DNA of 64,000 nt from an uncultured Acidobacteriia bacterium (GCA_903875575.1 CAIQWJ010000028.1:1-64000), one strand, 5' to 3'. Counted from the stretch's first letter, positions 6,927 to 17,993 are shown. The notes: generated by a model not told the origin, from the letters alone. Translations and numbers: made by a program.

Positions 6927-8792
6927 ATGACCGCGCAACCCGGTCTCCTCATCACCGACACCACCTTCCGCGATGCCCACCAGTCCCTCATGGCCACCCG
7001 CATGCGCGGCGCGGACATGCTGGCTATCGCCAACCACGTTTCGCACCGTCTGCCCAATCTCTTCAGTCTCGAAATGTGGGGCGGCGCGACGTTTGACGTG
7101 TCCATGCGCTTCCTGCTGGAAGACCCGTGGCTGCGTCTCCGCAAGCTCCGCGAAGCCGTCCCGAACATCTGTTTCCAGATGCTGTTCCGCGCTTCGAACG
7201 CCGTCGGCTACACCGCATATCCCGATAACGTAGTGCGCGAATTCGTCCTCGAATCAGCCCGCCAGGGCATGGATATCTTCCGCATTTTCGATTCGCTGAA
7301 CTGGCTCCCCAATATGCGCGTCGCCATGGAAGCGGTGCAGGATACTGACCGCCTCTGCGAAGCGGCCATCTGCTACACCGCCGACATTCTCGATCCCTCG
7401 CGCACCAAATACTCGCTCAACTACTACGTCCGCATGGCGAAAGAGCTCGAAAAGATGGGTGCGCACACCCTCGCCATCAAGGACATGGCCGGTCTGCTGC
7501 GTCCCTACGCCGCCGAAGTTCTGGTGGGCGCGCTGCGCAATGAAATCGGCATTCCGATCCACTTCCACACGCACGATACCAGCGGCGTGAGCGCGGCCTC
7601 CATCCTCAAGGCCGCCGACGCCGGCGTTCACGTCGCTGATGCCGCCATCTCCTCCATGAGCGGCCAGACCAGCCAGCCCAATCTCAACTCCATCGTCGCC
7701 GCGCTGCAAAACACGCCGCGCGCTACCGGTCTCGATCTCGACGCCCTCAACCAGTGCGCCGATTACTGGGAAACCGTTCGCACCTGGTACTCGCCCTTCG
7801 ATACGAGCCCGAAGAGCGGCACCGCCGAAGTCTATCTCCACGAAATGCCCGGCGGCCAGTTCACCAATCTCAAGGAACAGGCCGAGTCGCTGGGCCTTGG
7901 CCCCAAGTGGCCGGAAATCGCCCGCATGTACCGCGACGTGAACATGGCTTTTGGCGACATCGTCAAGGTCACGCCGTCGAGCAAAGTGGTCGGCGACATG
8001 GCGTTGTTCCTGATCAGCCATGACATGACGATCCAGCAGTTCCTCAGTCTGGAACCAGGCCATAGTGTTTCCATTCCGCACTCCGTTGTCGACATGTTTG
8101 AAGGTTCTCTCGGCGAGCCCGAAGGCGGTTGGCCGGAGCACGTGAAGCAGATCGTACTCAACGGTCGCCACGCGCGCGCCGGACGTCCCGGCGAACACCT
8201 CGCACCTGTCGATTTCGATGCGGTTCGCACCAAAGTGGAAGCGGCCATCGGTCGCAAACCGGCGGATGACGAAGTCCTCAGCTACCTGATGTATCCCGAG
8301 GTTTTCCTGAAGTTCGCCAAGGCCCGCGCGGCATACAGCGATGTGGACGTACTCCCGACGCCGCCGTTTTTCTACGGCATGCAGAAGGGCGATGAAGTGG
8401 CGATCGACATCGAGCCAGGCAAGACGCTGGTGGTGAAGTTCCTCGCAGTGAGCGAGCCGCATCCCGATGGCACAAGGACAGTCTTCTTCGAAATCAACGG
8501 CCAGCCGCGTGAAGTCGATGTGCGCGATAAGAGCCTGCTGTCGACAGTCGCCGCCCGCGTGAAAGCAGATCCGGCAGACCTGGGCCAGGTTGGCGCACCA
8601 CTGCCAGGTTTAGTGACGGCAGTAGCCGTCAGTCAAGGCGATGCAGTGAAGAAGGGCGACAAACTGCTGGTCATCGAAGCAATGAAGATGCAGAGCACAG
8701 TCTACGTACCGAGCGACGGCAAGATCACAAAGCTGGTAGCCCACATCGGCATGCAGGTCGAAGCAAAAGACCTTCTGGCCGTAGTGGAGTAG
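6927..8792 (+). CDS. pyc: Pyruvate carboxylase C-terminal part (carboxyltransferase and biotinyl domain)
   Basis: The first available start gives 621 residues. The protein opens with LLITDTTFRDAHQSLMATRM, the classic pyruvate carboxyltransferase opening with its metal-binding Asp. HFHTHDTSG near residue 213 supplies metal-ligand His residues. It ends in a biotinyl domain with the lysine motif EAMKM. It would carboxylate pyruvate to oxaloacetate. With the upstream part and linker the unit is about 1,136 residues, matching single-chain enzymes of about 1,150. The start is uncertain: coding similarity extends upstream of ATG 6927 to the TAA. Function depends on readthrough, reinitiation or the TAA being an error. 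Confidence 0.9.
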   Translation: MTAQPGLLITDTTFRDAHQSLMATRMRGADMLAIANHVSHRLPNLFSLEMWGGATFDVSMRFLLEDPWLRLRKLREAVPNICFQMLFRASNAVGYTAYPDNVVREFVLESARQGMDIFRIFDSLNWLPNMRVAMEAVQDTDRLCEAAICYTADILDPSRTKYSLNYYVRMAKELEKMGAHTLAIKDMAGLLRPYAAEVLVGALRNEIGIPIHFHTHDTSGVSAASILKAADAGVHVADAAISSMSGQTSQPNLNSIVAALQNTPRATGLDLDALNQCADYWETVRTWYSPFDTSPKSGTAEVYLHEMPGGQFTNLKEQAESLGLGPKWPEIARMYRDVNMAFGDIVKVTPSSKVVGDMALFLISHDMTIQQFLSLEPGHSVSIPHSVVDMFEGSLGEPEGGWPEHVKQIVLNGRHARAGRPGEHLAPVDFDAVRTKVEAAIGRKPADDEVLSYLMYPEVFLKFAKARAAYSDVDVLPTPPFFYGMQKGDEVAIDIEPGKTLVVKFLAVSEPHPDGTRTVFFEINGQPREVDVRDKSLLSTVAARVKADPADLGQVGAPLPGLVTAVAVSQGDAVKKGDKLLVIEAMKMQSTVYVPSDGKITKLVAHIGMQVEAKDLLAVVE

Positions 8793-8833
8793 CGCTCACT
8801 ATAAGGTCGTTTCCACTCAGTGGGGATCATAGG

Positions 8834-9052
8834 TTACCGGTAGAAATAGTAATAACCGGCCATACCGCGTTCTATGCAATACATCACTGCCAGTTGGAGC
8901 CAGAACGATTTCCGCAGCCATCTCATGGTGTCTTTGCTGGGGCTTCCGTCTTCAAACATTTGGGCAGCGTTCCGGCTACGAAGATACACGAACACAGCCC
9001 CGGCTGGAGGAGCCAGCAGGAAAAACATGATCGTCTGAATTCGATCGCTCAT
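8834..9052 (-). CDS. Small hypothetical membrane protein
   Basis: A 72-residue protein with two hydrophobic segments (IMFFLLAPPAGAVFVYL and SFWLQLAVMYCI) joined by a short charged linker, ending in an aromatic tail (GYYYFYR). It is convergent with the pyruvate carboxylase gene and follows rnj on the same strand. I do not recognise a family. Hydrophobicity and the clean intergenic slot support a real gene, but only moderately. Confidence 0.5.
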   Translation of the reverse strand: MSDRIQTIMFFLLAPPAGAVFVYLRSRNAAQMFEDGSPSKDTMRWLRKSFWLQLAVMYCIERGMAGYYYFYR

Positions 9053-9116
9053 TCCTGAACTCCGTTAAAACAACCCCTGCGTTTGCCCAGCCGCAGTACC
9101 AATCAATAACCGTGCC

Positions 9117-10778
9117 TCAGATCTCCAGAATCACCGGCATGATCAAAGGTCGCCGCTGCGCTTCCCTGCTGATGAACCGCTTCAGATCCGCGCGGATCTT
9201 TTCCTTCACCACACCCCAGTCCGATTTCTCTTCGTCGCTCGAACCTTCGAGCGTATGCTCCACAGAAGCCTTCGCCCGCGCCATGAAATCCGGATCGTCG
9301 TCCAGCCCGAAACCGCGGCTGACAATTTCCGTCGACTCGATCTTGCCAGTCAGCTGATTGATCGCAATGATCGGGATGACAATGCCGTCCTCCGAAATCA
9401 CTTTGCGGTCGCGGATCACCATATCGCCGACTATCTCGCCTACCGCGCCCGAGTCAATGCAGACACGGCCCACTGTCACGCGACCCGCGCGACGCGCACC
9501 CTGTTTATCGAACTCCAGCAGATCGCCGGTTTCCAGAATGAACGTTTCCTTGAGACCGTGGGGACGGAGATGCTCCGCCAGCCGCGCGTGCTTCGAAAGC
9601 TGGCGATACTCGCCATGCACCGGCACGAAATACTTCGGTCGCACCAGATTCAGCACCAGCCGTAACTCTTCCATCGACCCGTGACCGGAAACGTGCAGCG
9701 GCGGATTCATGCTGCCGTAAATCACGTCCGCGCCGCGCCGCGACAGGTGATCAATCATGCGGAAGATCGTCTTCTCGTTACCGGGGATGATGCGCGAACT
9801 CAGCACCACCATGTCGCCGGGATTCACTGAGATGTGCTTGTGGCTATCCACCGCCACACGCGACAATGCCGACATCGGCTCACCCTGCGTACCGGAAATC
9901 AGCACCGTCACCTTTGACGGTTTTGTGTTCGCGACGTCCTGCGGACGAATCAGCACGCCATCGGGAATCGAAAGCAGTCCGTGACGGTGCGCGATCTCCG
10001 TCACCGAATTCATACTGCGGCCCACCAGCGCGACTTTGCGCCCGTTCTCGTGCGAAAGATCCAGAATCACCTGCAAACGGTGAATCGAGGAACTGAAACA
10101 GGAAACAAACAGTTTGCTCTCGGCGCGATGGAACACGTCTTCCAGGCGGGGACGTACCGCGCGCTCGGAATCCGAATAGCCTGGCCGGTCCGCGTTGGTG
10201 GAATCGGAAAGCAGCAGCAGCACACCGCGCTTGCCGTAATCCGCCAGGGTGTGCAGATCGAAAAGCTCGTTATCGATCGGCGTCGGGTCAACTTTGAAAT
10301 CGCCCGTGTGGATGATGACGCCGAGCGGAGTGGTGATCGCAATTGCCACCGCGCTGACAATGCTGTGCGTGACGTGGATGAACTCGATTTTAAAAGGGCC
10401 GACGTCAAAAATGTCTTTCGGCTTCTTCGCCCGCAGATCGGGCTTTTCCACGTCGTACTCTTCCAGTCGCCGCTCCACCAGCGACAGCGTGAACGCGGTG
10501 CCGTAAACGGGGACGTCGAACTCAGTGAGGAAAAAGGCAACGGCACCGATGTGATCTTCGTGGCCGTGCGTCAGCAGCAATGCCTTGACGTGCTGGCGAT
10601 TCTCTTTGAGGAACGTGAGATCCGGGGTGACGATGTCGACGCCGAGCAATTCATCCTCGGGAAACATCATGCCCGAATCGATCACCACGATGTCGTCGCC
10701 GTAGCGGATGCACATCATGTTTTTGCCGAACTCGCCGAGTCCGCCAAGCGCTACTATCTGAAGTTTTTTATCGGACAT
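9117..10778 (-). CDS. rnj: Ribonuclease J
   Basis: A 553-residue metallo-beta-lactamase/beta-CASP nuclease that processes and degrades RNA with 5'-3' exo- and endonuclease activity. The start is LGGLGEFGKNMMCIRYGDD, with the zinc motif THGHEDHIGA near residue 70 and HTGDFKVDPTP near 155. The beta-CASP region follows (LFVSCFSSSIHRLQ, ISGTQGEPMSALSR), then the family motif FVPVHGEYR near residue 390. A C-terminal domain completes a full-length enzyme. Its start is 79 nt from the divergent nitroreductase gene. Confidence 0.96.
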   Translation of the reverse strand: MSDKKLQIVALGGLGEFGKNMMCIRYGDDIVVIDSGMMFPEDELLGVDIVTPDLTFLKENRQHVKALLLTHGHEDHIGAVAFFLTEFDVPVYGTAFTLSLVERRLEEYDVEKPDLRAKKPKDIFDVGPFKIEFIHVTHSIVSAVAIAITTPLGVIIHTGDFKVDPTPIDNELFDLHTLADYGKRGVLLLLSDSTNADRPGYSDSERAVRPRLEDVFHRAESKLFVSCFSSSIHRLQVILDLSHENGRKVALVGRSMNSVTEIAHRHGLLSIPDGVLIRPQDVANTKPSKVTVLISGTQGEPMSALSRVAVDSHKHISVNPGDMVVLSSRIIPGNEKTIFRMIDHLSRRGADVIYGSMNPPLHVSGHGSMEELRLVLNLVRPKYFVPVHGEYRQLSKHARLAEHLRPHGLKETFILETGDLLEFDKQGARRAGRVTVGRVCIDSGAVGEIVGDMVIRDRKVISEDGIVIPIIAINQLTGKIESTEIVSRGFGLDDDPDFMARAKASVEHTLEGSSDEEKSDWGVVKEKIRADLKRFISREAQRRPLIMPVILEI

Positions 10779-10857
10779 TTTCTGATCCGGAAGGAAATGA
10801 GAGCAAATCAGATTCTACCGCGACCATTGGCCAGAAGCGTGCATCGAAGGAAACGAC

Positions 10858-11418
10858 ATGCCAGAAACCCACCAATTACACGAACTGATTTCCCGCCGCT
10901 GGAGCCCCCGTTCTTACAACGGCGCCGCCGTGGAAACCTGGAAACTCCGCACGCTTTTTGACGCCGCCAACTGGGCTGCCTCCTGCTTCGGCGAAACGCC
11001 CTGGCGTTTTATGGTGGCCTCCCGTTCGGACACCGCGCAGTTCGAGCGCCTGCTGGGCCTGCTGGTCCCGAAGAATCAGGATTGGGCGAAACACGCTGGC
11101 GCGCTGGCCATCTCTGTAACAAAGAAAACCTTCACCCAGAACGGCGCACCCAACCGTTTTGCCATTCACGACGCGGGAACCGCTTTCGGCCAGCTCAGCC
11201 TTCAGGCTGTCGCCTTGGGCCTTCAGGTCCACGGCATGGGCGGTTTTGACGCGGCCCGGGCCAGAACCGAGTTCGGCGTGCCCGAGGATTTTGAGATCGG
11301 GGCGGCTTTCGCCATCGGCTATTTGGACGGGGACGGGGCTCCGCCAGCCGGCCGGACGCGGAAACCGCTCTCGGAAATCGTGTTTACGGGGGAGTTTGGC
11401 ACCCCGGCGGCGCTTTAA
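10858..11418 (+). CDS. Nitroreductase family protein
   Basis: A 186-residue FMN-dependent oxidoreductase. LISRRWSPRSYNGAAV near the N-terminus matches the Arg-Ser/phosphate contact of the family, and AANWAASCFGETPWRFMV the following helix and flavin contact. DAGTAFGQLSLQAVALGLQVHGMGGF is the dimer/flavin-binding core. An AAGGAA Shine-Dalgarno lies upstream of the ATG. Substrates may be nitroaromatics or quinones; none can be assigned. Confidence 0.88.
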   Translation: MPETHQLHELISRRWSPRSYNGAAVETWKLRTLFDAANWAASCFGETPWRFMVASRSDTAQFERLLGLLVPKNQDWAKHAGALAISVTKKTFTQNGAPNRFAIHDAGTAFGQLSLQAVALGLQVHGMGGFDAARARTEFGVPEDFEIGAAFAIGYLDGDGAPPAGRTRKPLSEIVFTGEFGTPAAL

Positions 11419-11527
11419 GACAGCCGCTGGACGTGCGCTGTTTGGCCCGGAAAGGCCCGCGTAGCGGGCCGCGGCCACTTCCGGCGGGCCAAGAGACGCC
11501 GCGCGCCAAAAAAACCGCCTGAACGCA

Positions 11528-11558
11528 GAAAAGCCCACTTCTCACGAAGTGGGCTTTT
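11528..11558. terminator. Strong bidirectional hairpin terminator
   Basis: A 13-nt perfect stem (AAAGCCCACTTC and its complement plus flanking A/T) with a 4-nt loop is bordered by A4 on the left and T4 on the right. It can stop transcription from the nitroreductase side and from the candidate small RNA on the minus strand. Confidence 0.8.
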
Positions 11559-11631
11559 GCACGCACCCCGATTCCTCGGGGTTTTCGATTGGGAGAATTT
11601 TCGACGGCTACACAACCGGCAAAAACTTTGT
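11528..11631 (-). ncRNA. Candidate orphan small RNA of about 104 nt
   Basis: A consensus-like promoter (-35 and -10 at 11638-11667, minus strand) fires into a segment with no plausible coding frame that ends at the strong hairpin terminator 11528-11558. Inside are two further predicted hairpins: a CACAA/TTGTG stem near the 5' end, and a CCCCGA/TCGGGG stem just before the terminator. It does not look like 6S, SRP or tmRNA by any motif I know. Transcription is inferred. Confidence 0.45.
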
Positions 11632-11637
11632 GATTGG

Positions 11638-11667
11638 ATATTAAAGCTTCTGTGGACCCTTCGTCAA
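11638..11667 (-). promoter_or_regulatory. Sigma-70-type promoter for the candidate small RNA
   Basis: On the minus strand TTGACG (11662-11667) and TAATAT (11638-11643) are separated by 18 nt. No coding gene lies downstream on that strand before the terminator. Three TGTGGA/TCCACA elements (11650-11656, 11689-11695, 11729-11735) surround it. Confidence 0.55.
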
Positions 11668-11802
11668 GCTCAAAAACAAAGCCAATTCTCCACAGTCTAA
11701 ACCCATGAGTTCCAGCGTGTTGCGAAAACTGTGGAAAATGACTTGAATTTGGGTTCGTATCGTGCATCGACCCCAACGGTGGGTTCGAAAACGATGTAAA
11801 AC

Positions 11803-12843
11803 CTAAGAGACAGGGGACTTACCGTCATTGACAGCAGGTCCAGTGAGGTGCAAAGAGATCATTTCATCCGCCTCATTGGCCGATCCCTTGCGCCGCCACA
11901 CGTGCCGAATGGTGCCGAACACAAGGCCGGAAACCACGCAAAATGCGATCAGCACGCCGCACAGGATGATGATGTTAAGAAACAAGTTAGCCGGATTATC
12001 CTTCTGCGTGGGGACGGGCTCGGAAACGGTGACTTCGGCCTGATATTTCACCTGCGAAAGCAGGCGTTCGGCGTCGTCAGGGCTGGTCGGGTGCAGGGCG
12101 ATGGCGACCAGCGGGCCAGAGCGCTTCACGACGGCACCGGGGACCGCCTCAAACGCCGGGAGCTGCTTCTGGGCCATCTCGATGCCCGGGAAGTTAAACA
12201 CTACGACCGTAGTCTTAGCCGTGGCCTTTCCGCTGGCCTTTGCACCTGTCGCCGGGTAATCGGCCGTCTCGGCCTCCGAACTGAAGTGGAAAGCAGCGGT
12301 GGAGGGCGGAATGCCCGGGGCATACTTCGCCAGACTTTCCGGGCCGAGGACGTAGCGCTCGGAATTGGGAATCGCGCCAGGCGGCATGTATTTGGGCAGA
12401 ATGGAAAGCTGCGCGTTAGAGTAATGCGGGGCCGTCAGGAAGACGTGGGCCAGCTCTTCTTTGTTCGGCCGGTAGCCCTTGAATACGAACACGAAATTGC
12501 CCACCGCGATGTACTGCGTGGGCTTTTCGCCGGCCACGGTTTCCACGCCGAGGCCGTCCACGTCGACTTTTTTCGCATCGGCGGGGCGGAAGGAGTTCCA
12601 CGCGGCAAAAGCACCCGTAGAATCGCTGAAGCGCCACGCCGCGAGCGAAAATGCTTTGTTGGTGGCCGGGTCCGCGTAGGAAACCTCTTCCGACTCTTTC
12701 AGGCCGTATTCGGTCCAAACTTTCTCGTCCGGTGCCGGAGCGGCGATGGTGTCACCGCGCTTCCATTGGCCGATGGTCTCCGGCAGAATGGCGGAAAAAG
12801 CGAGGGCAGGCAGGATCAGGAGCAGTGCGGCGCGCGGAAGCAT
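11803..12843 (-). CDS. Exported DUF6599-like membrane-anchored protein
   Basis: A 346-residue protein starting with a signal peptide (MLPRAALLLILPALAFSA), chosen at ATG 12843 over upstream in-frame codons that lack hydrophobicity. The body has ILPETIGQWKRGD at its start, a pattern of the acidobacterial DUF6599 family (family name from memory). A C-terminal membrane helix (LFLNIIILCGVLIAFCVVSGLVF) is followed by a basic tail, giving a topology with an external domain. Function unknown. It lies just downstream of secA on the same strand, 65 nt away. Confidence 0.7.
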   Translation of the reverse strand: MLPRAALLLILPALAFSAILPETIGQWKRGDTIAAPAPDEKVWTEYGLKESEEVSYADPATNKAFSLAAWRFSDSTGAFAAWNSFRPADAKKVDVDGLGVETVAGEKPTQYIAVGNFVFVFKGYRPNKEELAHVFLTAPHYSNAQLSILPKYMPPGAIPNSERYVLGPESLAKYAPGIPPSTAAFHFSSEAETADYPATGAKASGKATAKTTVVVFNFPGIEMAQKQLPAFEAVPGAVVKRSGPLVAIALHPTSPDDAERLLSQVKYQAEVTVSEPVPTQKDNPANLFLNIIILCGVLIAFCVVSGLVFGTIRHVWRRKGSANEADEMISLHLTGPAVNDGKSPVS

Positions 12844-12908
12844 TGCTGAGTTGGACGCGCGGAGCGGCCAAATTGATCCTGTAAATTTTGTCAACATCGA
12901 ATGCAGGC

Positions 12909-15761
<2,853 letters not shown>

Positions 15762-15936
15762 AATAGGGGGACGTTGTTATTTTAGCGCGTACAGGCGCGA
15801 TGTGTTGAGGGCGAGAGAGAAACGGCGACGGATACGCATGGGCGGACACCGATAAGAACGCTGATGGCAGGCCGGGAGTTCCATGAAATCGGCGGATGCG
15901 GATGCAGCGATGTCTCGAATCAGGCGATGGACCGCC

Positions 15937-16253
15937 TTACTCCGTATCCCAGGCGACCTCTTGGTCTCGCATGCCGTGAATGATGCGGGAAATTGCAACG
16001 TGCCTTGCCTGCCGACGATAATAAATCACGTAACTACCAACCGGGAAACTTCTGACTCCCGTTTCAATTTCGTCACGGCGACGGCCCGCATCGGGTTGGC
16101 TCAAAAAGAGCGGCTCAAAAAAAGCGGAAAGACTTCCGTGATGGAATCTACAACGCCATTCGCGATTTCAGCACTCCCGGATCGAAGGGCAATTTCGTAC
16201 CAGATCCGGTCGAGATCCTTCTCGGCGAGCTTCGAAACACGGAGGCGCGTCAT
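15937..16253 (-). pseudogene. ParE-type toxin broken by 14-nt tandem duplication
   Basis: The ATG at 16253 overlaps the stop of the ParD-like gene (ATGA). The frame reads MTRLRVSKLAEKDLDRIWYE, then SITEVFPLFL, a RelE/ParE opening, and stops early. Past the stop, another frame resumes the family sequence: QPDAGRRRDEI, VRSFPVGSYVIYYRR, VAISRIIHGMRD, to TAA at 15937-15939. The break coincides with two adjacent 14-nt copies (16099-16112, 16113-16126) differing at one base. Removing one copy restores a single frame of about 100 residues. The toxin is therefore probably inactive. Confidence 0.85.
16099..16126. repeat. 14-nt tandem duplication inside parE
   Basis: GCTCAAAAAGAGCG (16099-16112) is followed directly by GCTCAAAAAAAGCG (16113-16126), 13 of 14 identical. 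A 14-nt gain shifts the frame. The unit carries an A5-A7 run, a slippage-prone context. Confidence 0.9.
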
Positions 16254-16537
16254 CTCACGCCGGAGTTGCTTAGTTCTTCTTCGAGGCGCTTACGTCCGCG
16301 CGCCTTGACCGCCTTCGACAGTTCTCCGATACTTTCTGCGCCGTACTCTGTAAACTCGCCGCGATCAAGATCTTCAAATCCGGCGCGCACGTCCCGTCTG
16401 AGGGCTTCCAGGCGCAGATCGCGTTCCCGGAGCAGACGAAGGCCTTCCCGAATGACTTCACTGGCCGTTTGGTACATGCCGGTCCTGACCTTGTCATCGA
16501 CCAGTTGCTCCAGTTCAGCGGGCAAAGAGACGTTCAT
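16250..16537 (-). CDS. ParD-type antitoxin
   Basis: A 95-residue ribbon-helix-helix protein starting at ATG 16537 (MNVSLPAELEQLVDDKV), with a GGAGG Shine-Dalgarno just upstream. TASEVIREGLRLLRERD is the typical ParD helix pair; the C-terminal half, rich in Arg and Glu, should wrap the ParE toxin. A frame extending upstream to 16609 crosses the promoter and was rejected. The frame is intact although the partner toxin is not, leaving a solitary antitoxin or autorepressor. Confidence 0.88.
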   Translation of the reverse strand: MNVSLPAELEQLVDDKVRTGMYQTASEVIREGLRLLRERDLRLEALRRDVRAGFEDLDRGEFTEYGAESIGELSKAVKARGRKRLEEELSNSGVR

Positions 16538-16590
16538 GGTTCCTCCACATCGCCAGTGATGTTTCACGTCACGGTGCGATTCTAAGCCCG

Positions 16591-16619
16591 AGAATACAGG
16601 GAGGCGCATAAAATGTCAA
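16591..16619 (-). promoter_or_regulatory. Promoter of the first ParDE module
   Basis: Minus-strand TTGACA (16614-16619) and TATTCT (16591-16596) with a 17-nt spacer, upstream of the ParD start at 16537. The -35 is a perfect consensus, so the module still looks transcribed. Confidence 0.65.
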
Positions 16620-16667
16620 ATTCTGTTATTGCCGGGCGTAGGCCGGTCGTGACACGGGTTGCGGCGC

Positions 16668-17090
16668 TTAGCCGGCCCGTTCCGACGCCTCCGCCACATC
16701 GCCGTAAACTTCCTCGCGAATAATCCGTTCGGTGGCCTCGTTGAGATAGTCGTTGAGCGCCTTCCTCAGCTCTTCATATTCCGGCCACAGCGTCTGGTCG
16801 ACAAACGACTTTGGCACGCGCACCATCACGGTTGTGTAGCGCTGCCGTTTGTAGCGGTACGGTTCCAGGCCGTAGCGGCGGCACAACGCCGAGAACAAAC
16901 GCCGTTGCCAGCGATCCGGCAGCGTGAATTGAAATTCTGGCGGCGGGGCGGTCTTCAGCGCCGAGCCGAGAGTCCGCTTGATCCTGTCGATGGCGGCTGC
17001 GGCGGCGTTTCGTTCACCGTCTGTTGTGGCACCTTCGAACAGGGCTGCGATTTTGCGGAGTTTCGCGCGAAGCTGTTCTTCACTGTTCAT
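16668..17090 (-). CDS. Hypothetical protein, DUF2786-like N-terminus
   Basis: A 140-residue soluble protein. Its opening (EEQLRAKLRKIAALFEGATT) followed by an Ala-rich helix resembles the DUF2786 helical motif. The remainder (RWQRRLFSALCRRYGLEPYR, MVRVPKSFVDQTLWPEYEEL, LNDYLNEATERIIREEV) suggests a compact alpha-beta domain. It sits between two damaged ParDE modules on the same strand. I cannot assign a function; DUF2786 is a weak suggestion. Confidence 0.6.
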   Translation of the reverse strand: MNSEEQLRAKLRKIAALFEGATTDGERNAAAAAIDRIKRTLGSALKTAPPPEFQFTLPDRWQRRLFSALCRRYGLEPYRYKRQRYTTVMVRVPKSFVDQTLWPEYEELRKALNDYLNEATERIIREEVYGDVAEASERAG

Positions 17091-17136
17091 GACGGGTTCC
17101 CGAACTTATAGTGTCAATGATGAGCAGCCACAGGAT

Positions 17137-17519
17137 TCAGATCCGGCGGTAGTCGTCCGGCAGATGTCGACAGAGATCCTGGCTGTCATGAATCAGACGG
17201 GCCACTTCAATGATTCCGTCGGGACGCCGACGATAAAGCAGCAGGTGGCGAGGCTGTTTCACCGCGAGACCCGGCACTCTCATACGGCTCAGCGAAATGT
17301 GATAAGTCCGCGCTCCCTCCACTAAAAGTTCGGGACGCTGGATCCGGGACGCTCGTGGTCGATTTCGATATCAAGCAATGCCTGCCGGATCACTGCCCCG
17401 TACCGACGGGAGGCGGCGATCCCGAATTCCCGAAGGCTCCGTCTCAATGCGTCGGCAATATCGCGGCGGGCGGCACCTGTGACGTGAAAGCGGAGAACAC
17501 TCTTTCGATCAGCCGGCAC
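17137..17519 (-). pseudogene. Second ParE-type toxin, frameshifted
   Basis: GTG 17519 opens a ParE-like frame (LRFHVTGAARRDIADALRRS, YGAVIRQALLDIE) that stops at 17322 after SSVPNF. In the overlapping frame the family sequence continues as PELLVEGARTYHISLSRMRV, PRHLLLYRRRPDGIIEVARL, LIHDSQDLCRHLP, to the stop at 17137. A gain or loss of bases near 17326-17340 broke the gene; the spot lies in a partial direct repeat of CGGGACGCT, so a small duplication or one lost base are both possible. Confidence 0.8.
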
Positions 17520-17540
17520 AGGACAGAATGAACGGCAGGG

Positions 17541-17843
17541 TCACTCGCCGCGCCGTTCCACGGCAACTTCCGCCGCAATCTCGGCATGAATCTGGTCGAG
17601 AAAAGAATCCAACTCTTCAACAGAGTGGAGCGCAACGTACTCGCCGCGATTCGCTTCGTCAAAACCTTCCTTCGCCGCCGCGCGGAGCCACTCGATTCTG
17701 GCGGCATCTTCCCGCTCTCGCTGCTCCAGAAGCCGGAGACCTTCCCGGACCACCTCACTCGCATTACCAAAGCGGCCGGACACGATGCCAGTTTCGATGA
17801 ACTCATCGAAGTGTTCGGTCAGATTTACATTGCGGGTGGGCAT
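17541..17843 (-). CDS. ParD-type antitoxin, second module
   Basis: A 100-residue ribbon-helix-helix antitoxin: NVNLTEHFDEFIETGIVSG, then NASEVVREGLRLLEQRERED, then an acidic tail. It is intact, 21 nt upstream of the broken ParE-like gene. A promoter with a perfect palindrome precedes it, fitting ParD autorepression. Confidence 0.88.
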   Translation of the reverse strand: MPTRNVNLTEHFDEFIETGIVSGRFGNASEVVREGLRLLEQREREDAARIEWLRAAAKEGFDEANRGEYVALHSVEELDSFLDQIHAEIAAEVAVERRGE

Positions 17844-17863
17844 AGAATTTCGTTGCTTCCCTC

Positions 17864-17892
17864 ATTTTATCAGGATTGGCAGTTTTTGCCAA
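17864..17892 (-). promoter_or_regulatory. Promoter and palindromic operator of the second ParDE module
   Basis: On the minus strand -35 TTGGCA (17887-17892) and -10 TAAAAT (17864-17869) are spaced by 17 nt. The palindrome TTGGCA-AAAAC-TGCCAA covers 17876-17892, overlapping the -35 and spacer, where a bound ParD would block polymerase. Confidence 0.65.
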
Positions 17893-17993
17893 TGATGTCA
17901 GAGACGGTCGGACTCCGGCGGTTCCGTTGCCGGAACTTTCGACATCACGCTCAGGAACTTCTCATGGCTCCCGCGTGAAGCTTTTTCTTTAAG

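Noticed and set aside
6774-6927. Treating pyc as a normal two-subunit PycA/PycB pair
   Set aside because: The linker after the stop is still conserved coding sequence in the same frame and the second ORF lacks a ribosome site, so a designed split is less likely than a nonsense change.
11450-11475. GC-rich hairpin after the nitroreductase gene
   Set aside because: It has no T-run and the strong terminator at 11528-11558 follows; it could be incidental in GC-rich DNA.
11640-11740. Replication-origin-like cluster of TCCACA elements
   Set aside because: Only one element fits the DnaA-box consensus, there is no AT-rich unwinding element or dnaA/dnaN/gidA neighbour.
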